From: CAIOHW01 sp964432565
GTDB lineage: Bacteria > Bdellovibrionota > UBA1018
Assembly: GCA_964432565.1 (NCBI GenBank)
Contig: CAYSOA010000006.1
Span: 1 to 64,000 of the forward strand
DNA: 64,000 nt
Direction: 5' to 3'
A model generated the notes under the pieces. It worked only from the letters and a program-made list of their open reading frames with translations, was not told the origin of the DNA and searched no databases. Made by a program: the position numbers and the translations under genes. Positions 53,046-61,216 of this stretch are shown piece after piece (position 1 is the stretch's first letter; each line of letters opens with the position of its first letter).

Positions 53046-53863
53046 GACTTCGAGCCTGCCTGATCAATGCCCTTTTTGGCAACGGTGGAGTCACCCACCT
53101 TGGCCTCCTCCCGGCGCCGAAGAAATTCTTCGACGATGTACGAGGCGACATCCGATGGCTTCGTTCCCACCCCAAATCCGGCATCAAACCCGCACTCCAG
53201 CGCCAGGGGGTGCGTCACCCTCGGCCCCCCCGAGATGAAGATCATCCGCTCGGTAAGACCGAGCTGACGGGCGCGATTCATGAGATCCTTCATGTCCCTC
53301 ATGTGGATATTATGCTGCGTGACCACTTTCGAGACGAGAACCGCATCGGCATTCTCGGCAATCGCACGCTTCAGCAGCTCGTCATTCAAGACCTGAGCCC
53401 CCAGGTTTCTGGCATCCAGCCACTGATAGCGTTCGAGTCCGTAATCTCCCGCGAACCCCTTCATGTTCATGATGGCATCGATGCCAACGGTATGGGCATC
53501 AAAACCCGTGCAGGCGCCGATCACCACCAGCTTGCGGCCGATTTTAGTGCGAATGATCTCATCCAACTCTTCACGGGAGCGCGTCTTGGCCTCCACCTTG
53601 ACCACGTGAATGTCCGTGAAATCGACAGTGTGCTTGAGGTTCCCATAAATCACGAAGAGCGAAAAGCCGTTGGCAGCCTTCTCCATGGTCGCCACCTTGA
53701 CCTGGTCAAAGCCCATCTTCTCGCAAAGCTGGATGGCCGCCTCACGCGCCTCCGGACTGGGCTCCACCGGCAGCGTAAAGCAAAGCTGCACGGTTCCATC
53801 TCCCATGATGTCACCGTAGGGCTTGAGTTTCTTCAGATCCACCTGGGCTGTTTTGTGCGACAT
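53042..53863 (-). CDS. kamE: Lysine 5,6-aminomutase beta subunit
   Basis: A 273-residue subunit of the adenosylcobalamin- and PLP-dependent aminomutase that moves the terminal amino group of beta-lysine (or D-lysine) to carbon 5. The B12 motif is FDAHTVG with His124 as the cobalt ligand. Lys135 lies 11 residues later, the same spacing as His133/Lys144 of the clostridial enzyme, so it should bind PLP. The Rossmann-like domain ends with ISGGPRVTHPLALECGFDAG. It lies 12 bases after kamD and overlaps moxR. Confidence 0.95.
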   Translation of the reverse strand: MSHKTAQVDLKKLKPYGDIMGDGTVQLCFTLPVEPSPEAREAAIQLCEKMGFDQVKVATMEKAANGFSLFVIYGNLKHTVDFTDIHVVKVEAKTRSREELDEIIRTKIGRKLVVIGACTGFDAHTVGIDAIMNMKGFAGDYGLERYQWLDARNLGAQVLNDELLKRAIAENADAVLVSKVVTQHNIHMRDMKDLMNRARQLGLTERMIFISGGPRVTHPLALECGFDAGFGVGTKPSDVASYIVEEFLRRREEAKVGDSTVAKKGIDQAGSKS

Positions 53864-53875
53864 GGCGGTTCTCCC

Positions 53876-55441
53876 TTAAAGCAGTTCGAAAAATGGATTC
53901 AGATAATCCGGGGCGCGCTCGACGACTCCATCATGCCCCTTTCCTCCATCAAGGCGACGACTGACCTCTGCGAAGGCCCGCTCGTCTATGGCCTTGAACA
54001 ATCCTTTCGCGTTGACGGCCTCAAGGTGGGCGAGCGTTTCATCGAGAACCTTCTCGGCCCACTTTTCGATCAGGCCGCCGGATCGGTACGAAATCTCACT
54101 GCCGAGATCCCTGGCTCCGTTGAAGATATACTTGGCGTTCTTGATGCTCATCCAGCGATCCTGAAGCAGCGGCGTATGCATCGCCTCGGTGGCCATCCCT
54201 AGAAGCTGAATGGTCTGTCCCGTCAGAACCCCGACGAAGTTGAACATGGCGTCCATGAGATGACTGTAAAAGATATCGCCGCACTTGTGCCGTGTCGGGG
54301 GCATGAACTTGATGGGCGACTTCGGAAAAATATCCCGGGTCATCTGGGCACGGGCGATCTCCAGCAGGAATACATTCGGATGAGCGGGGTCCATTTCCTG
54401 AGCGTGTCCCAGACCCATCAGATCTTCAGTCATCCCGGCATGGAGGGCAAAGCGCTCGTTGATGAACTGAGACGCCAGCACCTGGTGGCCATTTTCGATG
54501 GCGTCCGCCGTGGTCAGGTAGTTATCTTCTCCGGTATGAATGACGATTCGCGAGAGGGCGATGATCTTTCGTGAAAAGTGCTGATCGATCAGCGTTCGCT
54601 TCATGTTGATGTCGCGAAAGAGAATCCCGTACATCGCATCATTCAACAGAAAGTCGAGCCTTTCGATCGCCCCCAGCGCGGCGATCTCCGGCATGCACAG
54701 GCCTGAACAATAGTTGGTCAGTCGAATGTACCGCCCAAGCATTCGCCCTTCTTCATCAAGGGCCTCGCGCATGATCCGAAAGTTCTCCTGCGTGGCATAG
54801 GTCCCGCCGAAGCCCTCGGTCGTGGCACCGTGCGGGATATAGTCCAGAAGGGACTGGGCCGTACTCCGGATAACGGCAATGGCATCGGCACCCGCCTGTG
54901 CGGCGGCGCGGGCCTGGATGACATCTTCATAGATGTTTCCGGTGGCCACGATCACATACAGCAGGGGCCCCCCGGCGCCTGTCGGATCGAAGGGATCATG
55001 GAGCTCCCGGCGAAGCGCATCCCTTTTTTCTCGAGCCGCGATGAGTTGATCGACAGCCCCGCGGGCCAGCGACTCGGCTTTCTCTCGGATGGTTTCAGGC
55101 GCCGCCAGGGGCAGCTCCGTCAGGCGAATCTCTCCCTTGGCGGCCTTCGCTGAGAGTTCGGAAGCCGAGAGTCCGGTCTGGATCAGTCCGTTGGCAAACC
55201 ACTTCAGAACGCCGCTTTCGAGGCCTCTGGCCTTGTGGATCTCATGAACAATGAGATTGACCTCGGGAACCACCTGACTCGACTGCTGCACAGCGCCTGA
55301 AACGCCAATCAGCCGCAGGACGGCCCGTTCGATCGCAATGGTCGTGTGGGTGGCGATCAGCGCTTCAACCGGGCGCGCGATCTGGGCCGCCAGCTCTCGG
55401 CAGCGACGAACCTTTTCGAAATCCAGATTCAAATGAGCCAT
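53876..55441 (-). CDS. kamD: Lysine 5,6-aminomutase alpha subunit
   Basis: A 521-residue TIM-barrel subunit of the same B12 enzyme; relatives are about 515 residues. Motifs such as GATTEGFGGTYATQENFRIMR, YCSGLCMPEIA, HTGEDNYLTTADAIE and MPPTRHKCGDIF are well conserved. I prefer the ATG at 55441 because GGAGG lies about nine bases upstream; the ATG at 55450 sits too close to it. It follows kdd and precedes kamE in one operon. Confidence 0.95.
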   Translation of the reverse strand: MAHLNLDFEKVRRCRELAAQIARPVEALIATHTTIAIERAVLRLIGVSGAVQQSSQVVPEVNLIVHEIHKARGLESGVLKWFANGLIQTGLSASELSAKAAKGEIRLTELPLAAPETIREKAESLARGAVDQLIAAREKRDALRRELHDPFDPTGAGGPLLYVIVATGNIYEDVIQARAAAQAGADAIAVIRSTAQSLLDYIPHGATTEGFGGTYATQENFRIMREALDEEGRMLGRYIRLTNYCSGLCMPEIAALGAIERLDFLLNDAMYGILFRDINMKRTLIDQHFSRKIIALSRIVIHTGEDNYLTTADAIENGHQVLASQFINERFALHAGMTEDLMGLGHAQEMDPAHPNVFLLEIARAQMTRDIFPKSPIKFMPPTRHKCGDIFYSHLMDAMFNFVGVLTGQTIQLLGMATEAMHTPLLQDRWMSIKNAKYIFNGARDLGSEISYRSGGLIEKWAEKVLDETLAHLEAVNAKGLFKAIDERAFAEVSRRLDGGKGHDGVVERAPDYLNPFFELL

Positions 55442-55459
55442 TTTGATCATGCCTCCACT

Positions 55460-56497
55460 TCAGCAGTAGGTTTTCAGAAAGAGGTCCCGAAGCTCCTCGC
55501 TTTGGCGCAAAATATCCAGCGACAACTCGGCGTGCCCGGCGGTGTAGCCATTACCGATTCGGAGGTCGACATCGGCCCCAACCCCCTCGGCGCCAAGTGC
55601 CGCCCGGGTGAAGCTGGTGGCCATGCTGAAAAAATAAACCACGCCCTTGTCACGACAAGAAAGGATGCAGGACATTTCCGTTTCAGGGATGTTGGCAACA
55701 TTGATGACCACATCGCCCATCCGCCCATCAGTGGCCATGGAGACCCGCTTCATGACTTCGACGGCCTGTCGAGCATCGCACTGGATCACTTCATCAACAA
55801 AGGAGAGCCGCTTGAGGCGTTGGATGGCCTCATCCGAATAATCGATCGCAATCGTCCGCACACCTGGCTTCTTCTTCGCCTCATAAAGGCAGAGCACGCC
55901 TGACTTGCCTCCCCCACCAATCACGACGACCACATCATTCTCTTCGACCAGCTGTCGTGTCTGGGCAGGAGCACCCGCGACGTCAAGAACTGCCAACGCC
56001 ACCGTCTCGGGAAGATCGCGGGGCAGCCGTGCGAAAAGTCCGGAAGCAAAGAGAATCGCGTGACCCTCAATGTCGACCCGGTCCACCTTGGGATGGATCT
56101 TTCGAATGTTACGAATCTCAAGTGGAGTCAGGGAAAGGGAAACCAGGGATGCCACTCGGTCTCCTTCGACTACGGGCTTTTGCTGAACCGGAAACTTCGG
56201 TCCCACCTGTTTCACTGTCCCGATCAGCATTCCGCCGGAACCGGTCACCGGGTTGTGGTGCTTGCCGCGACGTCTGACGAGATCGAGAATGTGCCGCTCC
56301 ATCGCCGCCACGTCGCCCCTGCAAGCCTCCGAAATCTGGTGAAAGCTCGCCGAATCGATATTCAGGCTCTCTACTTCGATGAGCAGTTCGTCTTCTGCGA
56401 TGGGAAGCGATGGGTCGACGCGGTCCGCCTGTTGTGGAAGAAGCCCCTCGCCTCCCAAAACTCGCTGCAAACCCAATGGATCGGCTGGACGAAACAT
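55460..56497 (-). CDS. kdd: L-erythro-3,5-diaminohexanoate dehydrogenase
   Basis: A 345-residue NAD(P)-dependent enzyme that oxidises the aminomutase product to 5-amino-3-oxohexanoate in the anaerobic lysine-degradation pathway. Its Rossmann segment is VVVIGGGGKSGVLCLYEAKKK, and the N-terminal GLQRVLGGEGLLPQQADRVD is typical. GGAGG lies five bases before the ATG. It leads the kdd-kamD-kamE-moxR-vwa operon. Lysine 2,3-aminomutase (kamA), kce and kal are not in the window and must lie elsewhere if the pathway is complete. Confidence 0.93.
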   Translation of the reverse strand: MFRPADPLGLQRVLGGEGLLPQQADRVDPSLPIAEDELLIEVESLNIDSASFHQISEACRGDVAAMERHILDLVRRRGKHHNPVTGSGGMLIGTVKQVGPKFPVQQKPVVEGDRVASLVSLSLTPLEIRNIRKIHPKVDRVDIEGHAILFASGLFARLPRDLPETVALAVLDVAGAPAQTRQLVEENDVVVVIGGGGKSGVLCLYEAKKKPGVRTIAIDYSDEAIQRLKRLSFVDEVIQCDARQAVEVMKRVSMATDGRMGDVVINVANIPETEMSCILSCRDKGVVYFFSMATSFTRAALGAEGVGADVDLRIGNGYTAGHAELSLDILRQSEELRDLFLKTYC

Positions 56498-56723
56498 CTC
56501 TACCTCCGACTGTCTAGCGTTTGGACACCCACCAAAGTCCCTGACTCCGGGACCCTCGTTTGGCTTCTGCTCGAGGACGTCACGCTGCTGGCTCGTATGG
56601 CCTTCAGGTACCTGATTTACCTTGGTTTTTCACCTATTCTCTTTCGCCCTCGCCAGGAGCCGGGCCGTCTGGCCCGGCCGTTGCTTTCATTGGTGTTTGA
56701 GAGAACTTTACAGGAGAGATGTC
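56498..56723. promoter_or_regulatory. Divergent intergenic region with a GC-rich hairpin
   Basis: The 226 bases between kdd and the exported-protein gene must hold both promoters. The only strong structure is a perfect 8-bp stem, GCCGGGCC (56659-56666)/GGCCCGGC (56671-56678), with a 4-base loop, inside the leader of the plus-strand gene. No clear -35/-10 pair was identified. Confidence 0.45.
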
Positions 56724-58154
56724 ATGTCTATTTTGAAGTCACGTTTGGGATGGTCCCTGGCCCTGGGAGCCCTGCTTGCAGCCCCTCAGATCACCACCGC
56801 GGCCGCAGATGCCGGCGCTACGGCCTACGACTTGAGCCTGGATGAGGCCCAGAGCCTGTTCTCCGGCTTCGGAGTCAATGTCGACGTCCAAAAAGGTACG
56901 GCCACGCTCAAAGGCTTCGTCCACCGGGCCTGTCTCACTCATGTCGGAATTTCGCAGAAGTCGTCAAAGGAACGTTCCGATTTTGTCATCAGGGATCTTG
57001 GCGGCCTCAAGGGCTGCATCGAGCAACAGCGAAAGGCGAACCCGAACGCTCGACTGGGCGACGAGACGATTTATGCAAGACTTTCTGAACAGCCCGGGGC
57101 TTCGGTCTCAGCAAAGGGGCGTGACCTTACTGTAGGATTTGCATGGCTCAACCTAAATGTCGACCCTCCCAGGCACGAGCGCGCCGACTTTGAAACGCCC
57201 GTAAAATTTCAGTCGAAGGCTAGTCTCGAGCTGGCCGAGCGTCGGCGTGAACGACTGGCTCTGGAAGAGCAGCTCGCCCGCTGCGAGGATACCGCGAGAA
57301 CCGCCCGCGGATCGGAAGAAAAGGAGATCGAAGCACTGGCCGCCCTACGCATTCTTGAGCGCCACGACTGGGTGGACGAGGATGAAGCCGCCGAACTTCG
57401 ACAGGACATCGCAAAGGAGCAGCTCAAGCGACTGCGCGAGCAGATTGCCAAGGCGACGGTCGAGGAGTTTTCTGACCTGGATTCGGCCCTCATGCTCTGG
57501 GCACAGAAATACGCCGGCGATGATCAGGGCCAGCTCGACGCCATTGCCTCGCTTCGAATGGACCTCGCCGAAAAAATGTCGCGAGCCCACCCCTCTCTGC
57601 TCGAAACACAGGAGACGGCACTTCGCATCCTTCAGGACATCAGTGATTTTTCGGAGGCGTCCGCAGGCCGAAAGGCGACTGCAGCAGCTCGAATTCCAGG
57701 AATGAAGGGCAACATCATTGCCGCCCAACTGATCTCGGCAGGAACGGCTCAAATCGCTCTTCAGGGCCAGAGACTTCAGCCGTTTCAGGTGCAGCATCTC
57801 CTCTCCATGCAGCCCGAATATCAATCGTACCTGCAGGACCTGTCACGTGAAGTGTCGGACCATTGCATGGCGGCAAACCGCAGCCGCGGCCGCGACCGCA
57901 CGAGCGTCCAGCGCTGTCAGGAGGCTCAAGCGACGCTCGCTCGCGAGCCCCAGCGTGTACTCACGGTTGCGTCGCAGGAAGTAAGCAAGGCACTGGCGGC
58001 CATGACACCACAGCAACCAGCACCCCAACAGCCGCTTCCACAGCAGGTGCCGGGCGGGCCAAACACTCTTCCGTACCCCTATCGGGGAGCGATTCAGCCC
58101 GCGTTACACCCTCAGCCGGTGCCCCTCCCCCAGCAAGCAGTTCCGAGGCGATGA
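56724..58154 (+). CDS. Exported coiled-coil protein
   Basis: A 476-residue protein with signal peptide (SLALGALLAAPQITTAAADAG). The first 130 mature residues form a domain with three cysteines; then comes a long charged coiled-coil part (about 165-310: ELAERRRERLALEEQLARCE; EEKEIEALAALRILERHDW), and a C-terminal tail rich in Pro and Gln (TPQQPAPQQPLPQQVPGG). CAGGAGAG lies upstream of the ATG at 56724. I do not recognise the family; the tail suggests a wall- or surface-exposed role. Confidence 0.72.
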   Translation: MSILKSRLGWSLALGALLAAPQITTAAADAGATAYDLSLDEAQSLFSGFGVNVDVQKGTATLKGFVHRACLTHVGISQKSSKERSDFVIRDLGGLKGCIEQQRKANPNARLGDETIYARLSEQPGASVSAKGRDLTVGFAWLNLNVDPPRHERADFETPVKFQSKASLELAERRRERLALEEQLARCEDTARTARGSEEKEIEALAALRILERHDWVDEDEAAELRQDIAKEQLKRLREQIAKATVEEFSDLDSALMLWAQKYAGDDQGQLDAIASLRMDLAEKMSRAHPSLLETQETALRILQDISDFSEASAGRKATAAARIPGMKGNIIAAQLISAGTAQIALQGQRLQPFQVQHLLSMQPEYQSYLQDLSREVSDHCMAANRSRGRDRTSVQRCQEAQATLAREPQRVLTVASQEVSKALAAMTPQQPAPQQPLPQQVPGGPNTLPYPYRGAIQPALHPQPVPLPQQAVPRR

Positions 58155-58182
58155 TCCGCCTCAGCTATTCGGAACAAAATTC

Positions 58183-58219
58183 AGAGACCGGAATGGGAAA
58201 CCGTTCCGGTCTCTTTTTT
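58183..58219 (+). terminator. Rho-independent terminator
   Basis: AGAGACCGGAA (58183-58193) and TTCCGGTCTCT (58204-58214) form an 11-bp perfect stem with a 10-base loop, followed by a T run. It ends the coiled-coil protein gene. Confidence 0.88.
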
Positions 58220-58346
58220 GTTTGACGGCCGTATGGACGACCGCTACTTCTTTCGATGTTGCTGATTCGTCGGATCGAAGGCACTCGCAAGACTGTGTTC
58301 CTGCGGCCAAAGGTTCGACCGTTTTTTCTCAATAGGGGGTGTTTGA

Positions 58347-58553
58347 ATGGCAACAGGTTTGGTGAAGTGGTTCAATGACAGCAAGGGATTCGGATTCATT
58401 CAGGCTGACGGTGGCGAACGCGATGTGTTCGTTCATTATTCCGCTATCGGCGGCGATGGATTCAAGACACTGGCCGAAGGCCAGCGCGTCAACTTCGACC
58501 TGATTGACGGACCCAAGGGTCCGCAGGCGTCGAACGTCATGAAAGCCAACTAA
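58347..58553 (+). CDS. Cold-shock protein
   Basis: A 68-residue CspA-family nucleic-acid chaperone with one OB-fold domain. RNP1 is KGFGFI and RNP2 is VFVHYS; the start TGLVKWFNDSKGFGF is typical. GGGGGT lies upstream of the ATG. The leader between the previous terminator and this gene is about 130 bases, as is usual for cold-shock genes; a TTGACG near 58223 could be a -35 element, with a poor -10 match. Confidence 0.95.
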   Translation: MATGLVKWFNDSKGFGFIQADGGERDVFVHYSAIGGDGFKTLAEGQRVNFDLIDGPKGPQASNVMKAN

Positions 58554-58569
58554 CGGCTGTCAATGATCC

Positions 58570-58586
58570 AAACCTGAATCAGGTTT
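58570..58586. repeat. 17-bp palindrome downstream of csp
   Basis: AAACCTGAATCAGGTTT is a perfect palindrome of 8-bp arms around one base, between the csp stop and its terminator. It may be a protein-binding site or part of a tandem hairpin end. Confidence 0.6.
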
Positions 58587-58587
58587 G

Positions 58588-58622
58588 AAGGGGTGCTCGA
58601 TGAGAGCACCCCTTTTTATTTT
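58588..58622. terminator. Bidirectional terminator between csp and astD
   Basis: AAGGGGTGCTC (58588-58598) and GAGCACCCCTT (58604-58614) form an 11-bp perfect stem with a 5-base loop, followed by a T-rich tract that overlaps the astD stop. It ends csp on the plus strand. On the minus strand it follows the astD stop, but no T run comes next there. Confidence 0.85.
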
Positions 58623-60142
58623 TCATCCGACTCCCATTGGAGCCCGGGATAGGATCTTGCCAGCTCGGACGCTGCCGGTGGAGAGGCCACCTCAAGCGAA
58701 CTCACGGGGACCGCGCAGTACAACGTTGACGTCAGGGCTGTCGGAAAGTGATTACCGCTCTTTTTGAAGCCCCCAAAGGGCAGACGCGACGAGGCTCCGA
58801 CCGTCGACTTATTCCAATTGACGAGTCCCGCCTCCAGATTCTCGCGACAAGTTTCGAACGTCGACCTGGATGCAGAGAAAACACTCGCAACCAGTCCGTA
58901 CTGAGTTTCATTAGCCTGGGCGATGGCCTCGTCGAGATCTGAAAACCCCAGCACTGCTACGGCGGGCGAAAACAACTCGGTCTGCTGAAAGACGCTCTTT
59001 CGCGTCTGCTCCAGGCTTGGATTCTTCACCCAGGCCACCGTCGGGGTCACGTAGTGTCCCGGATGCGCGAGCTCCAGAGACTTTCCTCGCATCACCAGCT
59101 CACACCCTTCTCGCGCGGCGATGCCAACGAACTTCATGTAACGGTCCACCGCCGACGAATCGATCAACGGCCCCATGAAGGGGTTCTCAGACCAATGACC
59201 GACTCGAAAGGCCTTGGCGCGCTGGTGGAATTTCTCAAGAAATGCGTCCAACAGAGACTGGTGAACGAGAATTCGGCTGGTTGCACTGCAGCGCTGTCCG
59301 GTGGTCAGGAAGGACGAAACGAGCGTCTCATGCACCGCCAGCTCGAGATCAGCATCGTCCAACACCAACGAGGCGTTCTTGCCCCCCATCTCCAGCGCAA
59401 GAATCTTCCAGTGCTGCTGCAGGGTGTCCTGCTTGATGCGCATACCGACTTCGTAGGATCCAGTAAACAACACTCCCGCCACGCCCGGATGCACACAGAG
59501 CCGGCGGCCCACTTCCTTTTCACCTTGAATCAGGTTGACCACCCCCGCAGGGAGTCCGGCGGCATGAAAGCACTCGAGCATCAACTGGCCCGTGAGCGGA
59601 GTCTTTTCTGAGGGCTTGAACACAACAGTATTACCCGTCAGCAATGCCGGAACGAGATGGCCATTCGGCAGGTGACCCGGAAAATTAAACGGTCCGATCA
59701 CCGCCATCACCCCATGAGGCCGATAATGGCAGGCGCCGACTGCTCCCGGCATGATCCCGGTAATCTCGAAATCACGTACCAACGGCATGCTGTCGTTCAG
59801 AGTGATGTCGACCTTATTGATCATGGAGGCCACTTCAGTGGCCGATTCCCAGAGAGGCTTACCCACTTCGCGAGAGATGGCTTGGCACAACTCCTCGCGA
59901 CGCAGAGCCAGTTCTTCTTGGTAGCGCTTGAGATACGTCGCCCGCTCCGCAAGCGACAGACGGCGCCATGGCTTCAACGCAATGCGTGCGGCCTCCACGG
60001 CAGCATTCACCGAGGCATACGAATAGTCGACGGTCCCCAGCAGGTCTCTCTGGTCGGCCGGGCTGAGTGCCTCCCAGGAACCGCTACGATCCGAAGAAGA
60101 GACCGACGCAAACTCACCCTGAATATAGTTTCCGTGAAACAT
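58616..60142 (-). CDS. astD: N-succinylglutamate 5-semialdehyde dehydrogenase
   Basis: A 508-residue aldehyde dehydrogenase. The catalytic cysteine lies in TTGQRCSATSRI and the glutamate in LEMGGKNASLV; the start GNYIQGEF and the VIGPFNFPGHLPNGHLVPAL segment are typical of AstD, which oxidises succinylglutamate semialdehyde to succinylglutamate. Nine bases separate it from astA, supporting a role in the arginine succinyltransferase pathway. Its stop overlaps the T tract of the csp terminator. Confidence 0.92.
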   Translation of the reverse strand: MFHGNYIQGEFASVSSSDRSGSWEALSPADQRDLLGTVDYSYASVNAAVEAARIALKPWRRLSLAERATYLKRYQEELALRREELCQAISREVGKPLWESATEVASMINKVDITLNDSMPLVRDFEITGIMPGAVGACHYRPHGVMAVIGPFNFPGHLPNGHLVPALLTGNTVVFKPSEKTPLTGQLMLECFHAAGLPAGVVNLIQGEKEVGRRLCVHPGVAGVLFTGSYEVGMRIKQDTLQQHWKILALEMGGKNASLVLDDADLELAVHETLVSSFLTTGQRCSATSRILVHQSLLDAFLEKFHQRAKAFRVGHWSENPFMGPLIDSSAVDRYMKFVGIAAREGCELVMRGKSLELAHPGHYVTPTVAWVKNPSLEQTRKSVFQQTELFSPAVAVLGFSDLDEAIAQANETQYGLVASVFSASRSTFETCRENLEAGLVNWNKSTVGASSRLPFGGFKKSGNHFPTALTSTLYCAVPVSSLEVASPPAASELARSYPGLQWESDEK

Positions 60143-60151
60143 GGCTCCTCC

Positions 60152-61216
60152 TCAGTAATAGGGCATGAAAACAACTTCATCTCCCTGCGAAACACCCAGC
60201 ACACTCTCAAACTGGCTGCGCTCATCGCTTCCAGGAAAAAATACCTCTGCAGCCTCTGTAGACGTCCGCACCAGGCCGTGCAGGGCGCGAAAGGCGCCCG
60301 TATCCTGGCGCGTAGGCGCAAGCAGCCCGGGCACGGCGGAATCCGGCACTTCGTCGGTGGCACTCGGTCGATAGCGAAGTCTGCGACAGTTCTTGATGGG
60401 CGATAGCTCATCGCGCTTCGCCCAGAGATGCGGCCCTCCGTCAAACGGATCGACCTGGTTCTTGTAGCAAAAGCCGATCTTGTTGAGCATGTGCAGGACG
60501 GGTTCGGTATCCTTTCCCACCTTGCCAATGGCATTCCTCGCCTCTGCAGGAAGGAACGTCGTATAAATCTTGCCGGCAGGAAACAGCGAGAAAATGAACT
60601 CCTTGTCCTGTTGACAGAGGCGGTCCGCCTCCCAGTAGTCCATGTTCGTGAAGCGCCGTCCGATTGCCTCCCAGAGCGGACTGAGGCCGTTCTGATTCAG
60701 GGGAGGCAACAGCTCCGCCAGCAGGTTGCGACGAAACCGCTCTCGGTTCATGGCAATATAAAGAAATCGCACGAACGAAATCTGCCTTCCCACCTTCTGG
60801 GGATGGTTGCGGAACTGCGGATCCATTACCAGGCCACCAATCTCGGACGGACCATTGGTGTCGTAACGGAGCTTCAGCGTTCCATGGATAAAACCCGTCC
60901 CGATGGATTTCGAGAACTTCTCTTCACTCCCCACCTCGAAGTAGAAATGGGGGGCCGCCTCGGTTCCGTGCTGGGCCGCCACCATGGAGGTTCCCAGGAT
61001 CTGCCCCGTCTCGAGCTCCTCCGCCACGAAGAGGTACTTCGAGTCATCATTCTTCGAGCCAGCGCTACGAAGTGGAGCACGAAAGGAGGCCGAAGACCGG
61101 GAGATCCGCTCACGAAGAAAGTCCCTGTCGGCCTGAAGATTGATAAACCCGGGAATCCTCGCGAGACGCTCCAGTGACTCCAGGTCGCGCTCCTGAATCT
61201 CCCGAAGCAGGATCAT
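60152..61216 (-). CDS. astA: Arginine N-succinyltransferase
   Basis: A 354-residue AstA-type acyltransferase, which starts arginine catabolism by succinylating the alpha-amino group. Typical parts include LREIQERDLESLERLA, the IGTGFIHGTLKLRYDTNGPSE region abbreviated here, GGLVMDPQFRNHPQKVGRQI and FRRNLLAELLPPLNQNGLS. Its ATG overlaps the stop of the M20 gene (ATGA). Only one astA copy is seen, so it is probably a homomer. Confidence 0.94.
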   Translation of the reverse strand: MILLREIQERDLESLERLARIPGFINLQADRDFLRERISRSSASFRAPLRSAGSKNDDSKYLFVAEELETGQILGTSMVAAQHGTEAAPHFYFEVGSEEKFSKSIGTGFIHGTLKLRYDTNGPSEIGGLVMDPQFRNHPQKVGRQISFVRFLYIAMNRERFRRNLLAELLPPLNQNGLSPLWEAIGRRFTNMDYWEADRLCQQDKEFIFSLFPAGKIYTTFLPAEARNAIGKVGKDTEPVLHMLNKIGFCYKNQVDPFDGGPHLWAKRDELSPIKNCRRLRYRPSATDEVPDSAVPGLLAPTRQDTGAFRALHGLVRTSTEAAEVFFPGSDERSQFESVLGVSQGDEVVFMPYY

